Assembly (NCBI GenBank): GCA_002633005.1
Contig: NMRA01000311.1
Location: forward strand, 323,839-387,838
From: Phoronis australis
Taxonomy: Eukaryota > Phoronida > Phoronidae
Direction: 5' to 3'
Length of the DNA: 64,000 bases
Shown here: one piece after another, positions 11,755-24,599 of the stretch
Position numbering within the stretch: position 1 is the stretch's first letter
Layout: each line of letters begins with the position of its first letter
Translations under genes and position numbers: made by a program
The notes under the pieces: generated by a model
Told to the model about the DNA's origin: nothing
Databases searched by the model: none
What the model saw: only the letters and a program-made list of their open reading frames with translations

Positions 11755-13798
11755 TTCTCGTAGAGTCTATTGTCTTCTGCCTATCAGTCTACGGATGGCT
11801 TAGCCTGTTTCACATAATCAGGATTGAGTTCAGCAGCTGTCTCGGACTTCGAGAAAAATATAGTAAAAATCACGTGCTCTAACTTAAAATACATGGCAAT
11901 ATCTCGCGAAGTCTTGCTTTTCTAGCGAGAATCTAACGTTATTGAACTCTACCCAGGCTAAAGGTCAGAAAATCTGTTTACAATTCTAAACCACGAGACA
12001 GAAGTCCATAGCCTGCACAGCAAAATACTAAACTTTAAAAGCTAAAAATCAACTTTTTTATAATCTTCGAGAATCAGGCCCCTGGAGTTAATTAACCTCA
12101 AAGATCTGGGGGCCACAAGTTCATAAAGATAAGGAACATACGATGGCAATACTGATTGGCAAACAAGAGATTATTACACAGATATTTACATGTTATTTAC
12201 TAACGACAATCAATGAAATCAATGAAAATTGAGGTGACGAGGGTCCTCAGTGGTGAATAAGCCACGGCCGTATATTTCATAGTAGGGCTACCAATCTTAT
12301 AGCTTAGGCCACGAGTACCCTGCAGTCACTTTACAATGCATTACTTTAATCCGAGCTTTAATTTAACATTCTTATCAGCTGTACAGCTTCGACTTCGGCA
12401 TCCGATTCCCATTTCTGCAGATTTCTATTGTCATTTATAATCTTCGACTTAATTTTAATAGGTCATATCCCACGTCACTTGATTCCGACTCTTTAATAGA
12501 CAAAGTGACCTCTGCATTAAAGCTGGGGTGTATGAAGGGCAGGAGGGAGGGGGGGGGGGGGTTCTCCCACTGAAAAGGTATGCGGGACGCCCAGAGGGGC
12601 AAATTTACATGACTGTTCTTTACGAATCGGTGTTTCCTGACCGCCAAGTTCTGCCTTCGAAAGGGTGCCCTTTCAGGCAAAAGTCCTTACTGAAGGGTTC
12701 ACTTTGGGAGTTCGAAACTCTACAAAAGATTTCTTTCTCCAATTACGCAAACCTACAGAACAATTTTGTTTCATATTATCTATGTTTCAAAAACTTGTTG
12801 CGAGTGATGTGCTCATTTTTGACAATCTCTTTTTGTACAGTTTCGGGCTTAGTAGGTTAAAAGTTCGACTCAGTCCAAAAGTCCATACGAAAGAGTTAGG
12901 TTTATTGAATTACCGCCTTAAAATGTGGTGTTTCCGGAACAAAAGCCTGCGAAAGGATGTCATGGAAGCTCCCGTCAAATAGATCCTTTTTTATGTCTGC
13001 TGTCTAAATGGGCCCGGTGAGAATCTTGATTTTACGGCTGCATTCCCCGTCAAAATATAGAGTGCCCCCCGGGACGGCCAGAAATGAACCACGGAGGGTG
13101 TGGATCGATGACTGGCCACATGCGGGTTTGACGTACCAGAACGCTGACAGATTTTCTCAGATACATTGAGGCAGCGACAAAGATAACAAACAAATATCGC
13201 AAACATCGATTGAGCATTCCGTCCTAAAGGTGTAATATCGTGGTGACAGCGAGTTATTGTGTTTGCACGGCCCAGGACGAGAAAATCTCCCAAATAAAGC
13301 ACGTGTCTGTTTCTGAAGTAATTTCGAACCATTTGTTTGCTACAAGTTGATGTGTACAGCTGTTTACATCATCAGTTGTAACATTTACACTTTGCTATTA
13401 TAGTTGTTACTTCAGTTTTCTTCTGTTTTAACTCAAGTCAAAATCAAGCCAACTCTCGAATAAAGCACATCATAGCCTTATAAAACCGGTACAAATGTCG
13501 ATGAAAAGGATAAAATATTAAAAATTATGAAGACAATGGCGATTTATTAATTCTAACCGATGTCACGGTGGTGCTGAACATTGTTGAAAATCAGGAAAGT
13601 GTCGGAATGCAGATTTTCCGTCCCGAATCCTGAGCCGTGACGATGCGTCGTTTCAGACACACGAGTTTCCCATACAAAAATTCGGACGGAAGAGCGAGCG
13701 AGAAAGAGGAAGAGAAAGAGGAGAAGTCTGGCTAAAACATAGTGTTTTCCCCAGTCTTTTTCTGTTTATGGGTTACACCTGTGAAATGGAACCGTAAG

Positions 13799-15534
13799 AT
13801 GGAACTCAAGTCGCACATTTTGTTTGTTTTCATCACGATTTTGAAGTTCGGTACAACAGTGGGTGAAAGACAGGTATGTTCTGGGAATTACACAATTAGT
13901 TGTAAACACAAATGGTGTTTTACTCGAACTTTCACATGTAGCCTAGTCGTCGCTTCCTTTCAAGTTGTACACAAGTCAGCAACAAGATTTTGAATCCGCG
14001 TAGGACCTTATCGACAAGTCTCTATTTAGCCAAATATCTATACAAAACTACAGCTTTGACTCGGTAAACTTAAAGTATACATTTTCGGAAAGTAGAAAAC
14101 TTGTGGAATTCGATTTACCCATGGGCAATCTGTCGTTGACCGGGTCACGTGACCATGTAAACTTTAAAAAAAGAGACATTGGAGGCAAAGCAGCGGTATA
14201 ATGTGACCAAATTCAATTTGATATAAATTTTCAAGATATGTCCAAAACGCAGTTATCGGTTATTTGTGCAACGCTTAAGTTTTTTTTTCAATAATTAAGA
14301 CAACCCTCATGCAAAAGTGGAGCATTTTAAAAAGAATGTCTAACTACGTTTTCGAGAACGCTGCATAAAGGACGGCATCTGAAAGTTTCAAATGAAGCAG
14401 TTCACCCATTTCTGAGATACGTGTTCCGAAATTATTCATTTTTCTATGACCCCTGCATAACCTGCTTAAAACATTTGTATCAGTTCATTCTGATTCTTAC
14501 CAACATCAAATTTTGCAAGTTTTTCATCTCTGAAGGTTAGCAAACGATACTTGATCTGATTATTAAAGATGAACAAGCGTATAATCTGGAAGGTGATTCG
14601 AACCTTCGTGAAAACTTTTCATTTGAAATTTCACTTGCCGACAAGGATGAAAAGGGAGTTAGTGGATGGCTTCAGCTGGACATAAAATACACTGATAAGA
14701 GCAAAATTTTAAATGAAATTTCTCCTACAATGCACGATGGTTATAAGCAATTGGTTCACGCAGGATGGTGCGAAGAATGTGCTATCAACAAGACACGATC
14801 ACTTTGATCGCCCTCTGCAAGTGAAGTTGAAGAATCGCCACGAGAGGTCGACGTCATCGCCGGTCATTTTCATGGTTAAAGATGGTAGTGTTACTCGAGC
14901 TCAAAATCTCATAAATGTGAGTTCCCTTGGCATTGTCAAGACGCTGGTGAAAAACAGCACGGTGTTAAAAATGTCTGACTTTATTCCGCAAATGAAATGA
15001 GATCTTGTTTCGGGATACATACATAGAGTACAACGGATGTTTCCGATTGTTGTCGGTCGTTTTCCAAATAATTCTATCAGGGCCCAGTTGCATAAAAGTT
15101 ACACGCCGTATAGCAACAATGACGTCGCATTATCACGCGCCACGTTGTTAGTGTTGAACAATTCACCTGACGTCATGTAACAATCAAACTTATCCAGCGG
15201 ATAACGTTTGAAGCTTTATGCAACTCAGCCCAGACGATTTAATAATCGAACAACGACGTCTTTTAATAAATTTAGAAGATGCGTCACGCGAAAATAGGCG
15301 TGAATAGTTAACAGTTTACAAGTGTTCGTCGATCATGTTAAATTAAAAGCATAAAATTTAATTTGGAATTTAAAAATGTGCAACTATACATACTACCAAA
15401 AAGTTCTACATTTTTACAACATTACTCTAACTTACAAGTGTTTGACCCATAATACCGTGTGCCCGACGGAAAGCCTTGCAAAAACCATGAACTCAATGGT
15501 TTCGCAAACCAAACACGTGTGTATGTGTGTGTGT

Positions 15535-15576
<42 letters not shown>

Positions 15577-18500
15577 GTGTACGTGATAGCATAAAGAAAC
15601 GTGTTCTGATGTTTTGTTTCTTTTTATCTCAATTGCACAGCTAACAATACCGGAGAAACGCCGCGGGAGTGAGGACAAAGGCCTGACAGTGTTATTCGGG
15701 GCATATGACGAGGACAGAGGTGACACTGTGACACCTTGGGCTACATCCAATATGGCTCAGCATGGCGATGTGTTCTTAGATCTGCAGTCAAACACAGCAC
15801 CAACTTGCACTGACGATAAATCTATAACAAACCCGGAAGTGTATATCCGTCGCCATCTTGTTCCATGTGATGTCCTGCCCAGTAGGAAGTCGGCGGAGAG
15901 GCTCTCTTGGTATACCGGACTGCTTAGCTATGCGCCGACGGAAGGTTTTCATGGGAACGATTCTTTTGATATTCTGATAAAAGATAACTTTGGGGGAAAC
16001 GAAGAGTTGATTACCTTTGCCCTACATGTTGTGGCGTATCCGTGTGAGAACGGGGCAATTTGTAAAGGTACGTCTTCACTGCAATCGTTTAATAATAAAA
16101 TCGGCGGCGGCAGCAGGAGTGGCGGCGGCAACAGCAGCGGCGGCAGCAGCAGCAGCGGCGGCAGCAGACTGAGCAATAGCCAGCCAGCTAGCTGTATGAA
16201 GACCATCGTCAAAATATATTTAGTATACGAGCTTTGTACCAAGGCTAACCGTGACTGAGCAATGAGTCTTTTCTGAGTAACGCAGATGAAGATAAAGACA
16301 GTATTTTACGACAATGCAAACGTAAGAATATCTACACTGTAACCTAAACGTCCTAGTTTAACATTATCATATTTCATGAAAATTTTCAAATAGTAAGTCC
16401 AGTACGTCTCCTTTTGATTTAGACCACTTACTGTTACAAAGTCGGCCTCATCTTGTTAATTGTTCAGACTGAGGGTAATTTATAGTTTTCAGAAGAACTA
16501 CAACTTATCCAGCGGTCTTTAAAAATGTAACAGATAAATGAACTTATTACTGTTGCACCGAACAAGATACGATGTAAGTAACAAGGTTTTTCTGACTCAT
16601 TCTTTCTAAAAAATATCAAAAAGTCACATTTCAATAAAATATGTGACGTACCAAATTGACTTCTCATTTCAGGGATCGACAATAATGATATCGCTTGTAC
16701 CAGCCTGTTAAGAACTAAAGGCTTCTTTGACCAAGGTTACGAGTGTGAGTGTCCCCCCGGATTCAGGGGCAAGACGTGCGAGGAAGATATTGACGACTGT
16801 TACTCCAGTCCCTGCAGCGCCCCCTATCAATGCTACGATATGATCGATGGATACAGGTTAGTCCAACTGCTTAGTCTTAGAGTCCATTTATCAAAGATCG
16901 CAAAAACGGCCGTAGCTAGAACCATTGAATGTTAGGTGATTATTTCCAGAGAATTCGGTTGAGATGTTCATTTTTTATAGACGTATCTTTCTTTTTTCCT
17001 GAATTTCACCCGAAAACACATGGTCATGTGACCCAATTAATGACAGATTGACAAAAAAATTAAATTCCTCTGGTATCCTACTTTCAGANTTTCATGAAAA
17101 TTTTCAAATAGTCATAAGCCCAGTACGTCTCCTTTTGATTTAGACCACTTACTGTTACAAAGTCGGCCTCATCTTGTTAATTATTCAGACTGAGGGTAAC
17201 TTATAGTTTTCAGAAGAACTACAACTTATCCAGCGGTCTTTAAAAATGTAACAGATAAATGAACTTATTACTGTTGCACCGAACAAGATACGATGTAAGT
17301 AACAAGGTTTTTCTGACCCATTCTTTCTAAAAAATATCAAAAAGTCACATTTCAATAAAATATGTGACGTACCAAATTGACTTCTCATTTCAGGGATCGA
17401 CAATAATGATATCGCTTGTACCAGCCTGTTAAGAACTAAAGGCTTCTTTGACCAAGGTTACGAGTGTGAGTGTCCCCCCGGATTCAGGGGCAAGACGTGC
17501 GAGGAAGATATTGACGACTGTTACTCCAGTCCCTGCAGCGCCCCCTATCAATGCTACGATATGATCGATGGATACAGGTTAGTCCAACTGCTTAGTCTTA
17601 GAGTCCATTTATCAAAGATCGCAAAAACGGCCGTAGCTAGAACCATTGAATGTTAGGTGATTATTTCCAGAGAATTCGGTTGAGATGTTCATTTTTTATA
17701 GACGTATCTTTCTTTTTTCCTGAATTTCACCCGAAAACACATGGTCATGTGACCCAATTAATGACAGATTGACAAAAAAATTAAATTCCTCTGGTATCCT
17801 ACTTTCAGAGCATATACGCTTGTGTGGAGTTAAAATCTATAGTTTTCTGCATGTAAGTATTTGGCTAAACACAAATACTTGCCAGTAGGGTCGCACATAG
17901 CAATAAGCGTATATCTCACCCTTGCTTCGGCCAGACGCCTTTTCTTTCTCACAAGAATTCTACATCTGAATCGGTAGACAAGCTGCCGGTATCAGGGGCT
18001 CGTTTTATGAAATAAGATAACCTATCTCCTACTTTATGTCAATCGCTTTTCGAATTAGACTATAAAGAAGATTCTTAAGTGTGTTTATCGTGACCCCCGA
18101 CCTGTTGACAGATAAAATAATTTTAACATAGTCGTCTTCAGTTGGACATTCACGGTCTAAATAATGTTCCATTCATGCACCGACGATACAAGGTGCGTTA
18201 CAATCTCGGTTTACAAAGATTTGGCATGATGTTGTTCATTGACAACAGATGGCATCTTATGATGCACATGTGTGCTCAAAATGCAAAATTTCCAAAAACC
18301 CACCACTGTAACAACACTTTAAGATAGGCAAGGCATCAACACATCGAACTTGAGAGTGTTCATTTTTCTAGTTGTGTGTGCCCGAGTAATCACAACAACT
18401 GCGGAACGGTATTAAAGAAATGGGAAACAGCAGCGCTCGTGGCGGGCATTGGACTGCTGGCGTCACTCTCTGCTATACTTGTGGTGGTCATACTGTCCAT

Positions 18501-19749
18501 GTGTCGACGGCGAAGGTAGGTCGACATCACTCATACACGTTTTACAAACATAAAACCAGCACTTTCTACAAAGTTGGATTTGAAATTTTCCTCAACACGA
18601 CGGCATCGGTTTTAACTTTCAGTTACACTGGGAGATTGATAACTGAATATTGAATTGGAGGCTTCAATTCATTCGCAGAGAAGGGCATACGTTTTCCTTT
18701 CCAATCAGCATATCAGACCGGCCTTTAATCATCCCAGACAGACATCCTTAGACAACACGATATAGAGTTCACAATTTCCATTGTTCGTTTGAACGGATAA
18801 TCTGAAATTTCTGGTGCCCTATGAAAAAATCAATGATGTGACTATAATTATTTTTGTCCACACAGTAGGTAGTCATCATGGATATACGAGTTATAGGCGA
18901 TTTATGACACTTCATAGTATTTAAGACCAAATTTGAAAACGGCCGAGACTCTTCAATTTGGAATTGAAGGCATTCAGTTATCGTAAAAAAATCAATACAG
19001 CAGCTTGATCATAGACTAGTGCTAAGAATAAGTTTTCTTGTCTAGTTTAATCTTAATCTACTTGATCAGCAAAAAGGTTTAAAAAGTTCCATTTACAAAA
19101 TGTTAGAAAAGTTATGGTCTCCGCCTATCGTAAGAGTAACTCAGATCTAAAAACATAATTGAAATGTGTACGTAGGAAATGTACTTTAGACTCGTTGAAA
19201 GACGCCGGTAAATTACAGGTCAAATTTATTTTTAATTTTAGGCGGAGAAATTCTGTCAAGGATATCGAGTCCGTTATTCCGTTGAAGAACTTGTCAAAAA
19301 CTGTGGATAATAGACCACGACATTCATATGCCAGACAAAAAGCGGAAAATGGAGCAAAATGTCATAAAGGAGACAAAGCGAAACAAATTGCTCCGCGAAG
19401 AAGTCACAACAAGGACAAGTCGGCTTCAATTACCGACCAAATGCGAAACATGAAGGAAAAACACCCCCTTGAGGCTTCAGACGACGATGACACAAGAAGT
19501 GAAGCGTCATACGGTGAGAGTTCTCGCAGCGTTACCGGAAGTTGGTCACCACCTCTAGCAGTTATCAATAGTAATGTTGGGTTACATAGGAACCACAAAC
19601 GGAAACGGGACGTTGGCCATGAAGAGGATGAAGAAGATAAAAGGAGACGAGCCCGTAACGACAGAGACGTCAAAGTTTCCATGGACAGTACTGTCATGTA
19701 CAGAAAAGGATGGGCTATGTTCACAAACAAAATTAACTTAAACGCCTGA
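13799..19749 (+). CDS. Unnamed type I membrane protein with EGF-like domains and basic tail
   Basis: Exons: 13799-13873, 14541-14916, 15641-16067, 16673-16856, 18372-18515 and 19242-19749 (TGA). They encode about 570 residues once one surplus base in exon 2 is discounted. The order is a signal peptide (MELKSHILFVFITILKF), a beta-rich ectodomain whose third exon ends in a cadherin/bacterial-Ig-like signature (LLSYAPTEGFHGNDSF), then EGF-like cysteines (CENGAIC; GYECECPPGFRGKTCEEDID; a third module closing in CVCPSNHNNC). Next come a membrane helix (about 24 residues, ALVAGIGLLASLSAILVVV), stop-transfer CRRR and a tail of about 170 residues. The tail is rich in Arg, Lys, Ser and acidic runs, with HKRKRD and DKRRRARND. 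All phases agree except inside exon 2. The EGF exon is repeated at 17394-17577, probably by misassembly. I recognise no named orthologue. A receptor or adhesion role is inference. Confidence 0.8.
15079..15234. repeat. MITE-like element with inverted ends
   Basis: The ends gggcccagttgcataaaa and ctttatgcaactcagccc are inverted relative to each other, with a short non-coding interior. It lies in intron 2 of the EGF-protein gene. Confidence 0.6.
15516..15582. repeat. GT microsatellite
   Basis: A run of GT/GCGT dinucleotides in intron 2 of the EGF-protein gene, about 60 bp before exon 3. It creates Cys/Val ORFs that are artefacts. Confidence 0.95.
16372..17809. repeat. Tandem duplication of 717-720 bp carrying the EGF exon
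   Basis: Copy 1 is 16372-17088 and copy 2 is 17090-17809, separated by one N at 17089. They differ by a 3-bp indel near the start and a few substitutions. Each holds the complete 184-bp EGF exon (16673-16856; 17394-17577) with splice sites. The exon is phase 1 in and phase 2 out, so using both copies in series would read straight into a stop. Confidence 0.95.
17394..17577 (+). pseudogene. Second copy of the EGF exon (probable assembly duplicate)
   Basis: The sequence matches exon 16673-16856 with the same splice sites. It cannot be spliced after the first copy without a frame change and an early stop (agg gat cga caa taa). It is either an unmerged second haplotype or a mutually exclusive exon; the single-N junction favours the former. 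Confidence 0.75.
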
Positions 19750-22629
19750 AGGCTAGGACACCACTATAGTCCCCACTGGACAATCTTTGCACATCTCGAT
19801 CAGACAAAAGCATGCAATTAACATACCCAGAATTGTACAATAAAACTTCATTGACTTCCTCAGTTTCAAACTGCTGGTTTATGACCCTTAGTGACTGACT
19901 CATTATGTTGCCAGCAGAAGTAATGACTCATACTAGCTGTCTACTTTCTACTTTTAACACATTTCCTGTGCGATTATCAAAACTCGAAAACCTAGCCACG
20001 CGTGCTTTTCACGTGAACTATTCAAATACGCCATTTAAAAACTTTCACAATGGAAAATTGATAAACGCTATTGTCACGCCCCGCTTAATTACAACCACCG
20101 TGTTTGCATGGGCAATTTCGAACCCGAGTGATTAACTCAAGTTAGTCTCCAGAGAACGGTACTATCAGCTGGAGCTGCATTGTTCCTTTGAAGATAGCGG
20201 CGGATTTTAAGGTTAACGAATCGGTCACGTTACCCAGACACGACAGGTGAGGGTGTCAGCGAAGGATTCTTTTCAGTCGTGATTATCTAAAGCGGCTTAT
20301 TAAGTAAAGTGAGCACATTTTAAAATAAGTACACACCAAAACCAACTGTTTCTTTATGGCTTTATATCATGCTTGGGATCCGGCGGCATGTTCATCGCCA
20401 CCACACTACTTTGGTGTTCATGCCCTTTGCAAGGATTGTTCTAAACCCCCTCGAACCCCAAGCCCCACGACCGACGGCCCACAACCCCCTCGACCCAGTC
20501 TACACAAGTTCGACTCTATCTGAACATAGAACATTAGCGCCGACTTGCAGGACCAACAGGAGTCAGGCCGTGGGTTCGTCTGGCTTTTCCCCGTTTTTGC
20601 AATGAAGAGAGTCGATTCGGCAACTTTGAAGCCAAAAACGGAAAAAATACGCGACCAAATCAAATCAAAGACCTAACACTTTACACATCGTCTCGTTCCC
20701 GGCAGAGGGTAATCGTCTCGTCTGCTCTTCAGTGAGTGGTAGATTCAAGCTATTTTCTGGAGAGTGCGAGAAGGCTACAAATATTAATTTCTTCAGTAAA
20801 TACAGTTTCATTGAAAATGTTAACTAAACAAGCATCTCAAAAGTTACAATCATGTAGTATATTGTAAATGAGTAAAAGACAGAAAACAAATAATAAAAAT
20901 GTGACCGTTCTCTCCCTAAGTTTAGTAGAACCTTAGAAGAACAGGCCCATTGGTAGTCGCTCGTGCAACTATTTCAGTGACAACGATAATAATTCGCCAT
21001 TTCAGATCATGTTCTTACCCCAATTTTGTTTTTAACCACCAGTCTTGAGCCAGAGCAGATTCGCGTGTAGGTAAGGCTATGTCACTCAGCGATGCAGATT
21101 CATCTATTGACATAGGTCGTGGGTCGACATGGTAGTGGGGTGTGTGTGTCTGTGGGGGGGGGGGGTGGGTTTACACAATCCCATTTACGCACCGCAGTAC
21201 AACGCTACACTGTATAAGTAATGAGGCATTAAACTGAGTCAACCCTTCTTGGAACCCGAATTGTGGGTTTTTAGCTAACTTTTATCCCGTACTTTAGTCT
21301 CAGTTGCTTGATTTTATTGTTTTTTCTAGTTGATCAAGCACTTAAAAAGCAGTTTCGCAAATATTCAAGAAAAGAAGGACAAATCCTCCAGTTGAAAAAT
21401 AAAATTACCACTAGGGTACTCAGTCCGTGAGATTGTGTTGGCTGGTGATGACCTCTCCTAGGGAACATCACCGAGCCATGAGGATCAGGAACTGAGTTGA
21501 TCTATAGATAAAACACCAGGATGCCCAGACATAGTTATAAGGTAAATATTTGGGGCACCGATAATCCAGCAGAAATTTTCTTGATACTGAAGATTGGGAC
21601 ATGGGCGATTTTGGCGTTAAATACATTTGTCAGATTTCAGCTCTATACAAAAATTTGTCACCGTGGAGTGTTAAATAGACTTGGCAGTTAATAAAAGCAT
21701 CAGAAATAGCCACCAACGTAATGTTTTCATGGGTCCACATGGTCTGAAGTCACTGATTGTGAAAAATAGGCAAGCTCTTTTTAATGGCAACTTACAGTAA
21801 GACATGCTACCCGATGTTCACATAAGGGGTTTGTGAGCTCCATCTATTTATGGTTTCAAGTTGAAATTATTTTTAGCAAGGCTACTTGTCGCCGCGAAAG
21901 TCGAATCGCAGTAGTAAAAATGCCTCCACATAAACCTTAAGTTTGGTAACATTGCTTCTTCCAAAGATTTGGTGTTGAAAATCTGACAGAATGTGTTGCG
22001 AAGTGACATAAGTTCATTGCGTTGGAGTTGGAACCATAAAACTTTGTGACTGGAGTTTAACCCATAAACCAACTGTCCATCCGTAGACAAAGAGAACAAT
22101 ACAAGCAATGAAATTCAACACCAATGTTTTGATTTCTGATCAATTCGAACCCAACAAACTTCAGATGGTAAACGATGCATCCTTGTAGATTTTCAACACA
22201 ACATATTACCATATGCTTAAATGAGTATACAATAAAGACTACAACTTTACAAAAGCATGAGGATCACGCGTTTTCCTTCCGCCATAGATTACGAAAATAA
22301 GATGTTGACTTTTTGGCAAACCTGCACAACTGCCAGAAGCTTTGTATAGACAGATTCCATTACGGAAACTGCCGAAATCCTTGGGAGCGCCATATTGAGC
22401 TGGTCACGCCATTACAGGCATGATGCTAGACTAAACATTGGAGTCAGTACAGCCTGTCTGTAAAACGAGCCTTCTGAGCTGGTGTGCCTGCTCGTGTTTT
22501 GTATTTAGTACAGATCAGTTGATTTGAAATCATTGATGGGGGGGTGAAACCTAAAGCCAGTACAAATCACACAATACTGCAAAGTATATGGATGCAATTG
22601 CACCAAAAATGGGTACACCATGTGTATCT

Positions 22630-22890
22630 AAGCATTTGGGGGGCAAGGGTAGTGACAAATACATTGTTCAAATAATCTGGACAAAGTAATGGCAGATAGA
22701 GGTTTTACTATTGATGAATTCCTACGACGAGTTACGTTAAACATACCAGCTTTCACCAAAGGCAAGTCACACCTTAGTAAAAAAGGTCTGACAAAAACAT
22801 CTATGGCGCATTTCCACAGTAAGAATCCATTTGCAGCGAGCAATACGGAGACTTAAAAGTTTTCAAATTTTTGAGTACCAGTATTCTAGT
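22630..22890 (+). pseudogene. Decayed Harbinger-type (DDE_4) transposase fragment
   Basis: One frame reads KVMADRGFTIDEFLRRVTL then IPAFTKGKSHLS, a close match to the conserved VMADRGF...IPPFLKGK block of PIF/Harbinger transposases that holds the third acidic catalytic region. Upstream, FGGQG lies where the family has YGG..SD, but stops interrupt it. Downstream, RRLKSFQIFEYQ matches the R.IGR.K.FRIL block in another frame. Frameshifts and stops show it is dead. Confidence 0.7.
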
Positions 22891-24117
22891 GTAAAGCACA
22901 GAATCCGTGGATAACTACTTGATTTTCTGTGCTGCATGTGAACCTACGTGCTGATCTAATCAGAGATCAAAATTTGGAAGACATGGACTAACGTCCGGAG
23001 TTTTTAAGTTGCCCATTCCAAGTGGTAACATGTACTGTTTCAAGAAATTTCTGAAAGTAAAATGCACGCAACCGTCCAACAGTTTGCTCAACAAAGCTTT
23101 CACTGTGTAGCACATCTACATCATAATAAAGTCATTGTCACGAACTTTAAAATTAGCGCCTACGTAAATAAAGGTGGTACTTCTGTTTTGACCAACAAAT
23201 GTGATCAAGGTCATTGTCAGTTGTGTACAGAACTAGTTTTGCTTTCTTAAGTCCAGTACAAAACATGGTTGTTGATACCATTTTTTAACTGGACTGCTTG
23301 ATGTGGGTATCACCAGGACAGTAATGTGGTGCATTGAAGTGAACTAAGTGACTCACGAAATCAATCTTAATAGCAGTTGTTAAGATTGTTTTAGTGATTC
23401 ACTAAGTTCAACTAATGGAGATCATACGAAATTCATCACAATGTTGCAATATTAGGAAATGGTTATTTGGCTCTGGGATGTTTCTGTGAACTCTGTGTCA
23501 TCCTGTTAAGAACGTGTGTGGATAGATTCCAGGGCACTGTTCAGCCTCAAGAAAGTAAACGAATCATAAGTAAGTACATGACCAACGCTGGAGCAGATCC
23601 ATTTGAAATAATTAAAACCCAACTTAGAATAATAAACAAACAACAAATTCGTGTCAGATCACATATTTAATAAAACACTGACCTTATACAACCCAGGAAT
23701 ATGACTTAGAATAGCTCACTACCATGCTGAACTGCTGTGCTGTTTATGTTTCGAGCATTCGTGTAATGGCTGACTTTTGTATGCGAAGCCTGTGGCTGTT
23801 ATGTAAACTATAGTACGAAGTTACACGATCTCTGTCTATAAGCAAGCTTCATGCCAAAGTCGCCTGAATAATTTGCGAATTTGGCGCATCAAAATGCGTT
23901 TTAAGAATTGCAAAGAGTAGTTTAGAAAAACAGTTATCACTTCATACAATAATTGCACTTTTCAAAAAACAGATTTCCCTAAATTACTAATAACTATACC
24001 GAAGCATATTAATCTGACCAAAACTTTTGACCATTTTAAAAAGTAATTTAGTTCAAAGTACCAAAGCCCCATTTCACATTAACAAATAGGCTTCTTTTGA
24101 AAAAATGCCTAATTTAA

Positions 24118-24487
24118 AGTGGCGAAAAGTGACGTATGAGAGGACGAAAAGTGACGTATGAGAAGACGAAAAGATATAAGAGGGGGAAAAATGGATTATG
24201 AGAGGGCGAATTGACATACATGTATCAGAGGGCGAAGTGATGTATGACAGGGCGAAAAGTGAGATATGAGAAGGCAAAAATGGGGTGAGAAGGCGAAAAG
24301 TGACCTATGTGAGGGCGGAAACTGGAGTAGAGAGGGTGAATAGTGAGCTATGAGAGGGCCAAAAGTGGGATATGAGAGGGCAAAAATGGGGTATGAGAGG
24401 GTGAAAGTGGGGTATGAGAGGGAGAAAAATGGGGTATTAGAGGGTGAATAGTGGGGTATGAGAGGGCGAAAAATGGGGTATGCCAGC
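24118..24487. repeat. Minisatellite of about 16-22 bp units
   Basis: Imperfect repeats of tatgagagggcgaaaagtg fill about 370 bp. The minus-strand ORFs through it (LSYPTF repeats) are artefacts of the unit. Confidence 0.9.
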
Positions 24488-24593
24488 ACCTGTAGCCACC
24501 GCATTATTCTAAAAACCCGAGGTTGCAGATTAGTCACTGATAAATAAGCTTCTGCAAGCAATTAAGATTTTTAGTGCAACTCTGTAATTAACT

Positions 24594-24599
24594 TTTATT
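24594..24599 (-). terminator. Polyadenylation signal for OXSM
   Basis: AATAAA on the minus strand, about 420 bp past the OXSM stop codon. It is the likely 3' end of that transcript. Confidence 0.4.

Larger units (their letters stand above)
10252..13798. other. Intergenic region between the dipeptidase and EGF-protein genes
   Basis: It holds the dipeptidase 3' UTR (AATAAA at 10549-10554), a CAC/CAT repeat with an N gap, a G-run near 12550 and a purine-rich stretch at about 13690-13725 just before the next gene. ORFs at 12435-12982 and 12991-13332 show no family features. I see no further gene. Confidence 0.5.

Noticed and set aside
12991-13332. 113-codon minus ORF upstream of the EGF-protein gene
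   Set aside because: No recognisable family, splice logic or composition to support a gene; too weak to call.
16464-17403. Two nearly identical 72-codon minus ORFs
   Set aside because: They are the same intron sequence seen twice because of the duplication, antisense to the EGF exon flank.
24074-24561. Two minus-strand ORFs with LSYPTF repeats
   Set aside because: Produced by the minisatellite unit; no conserved domain.
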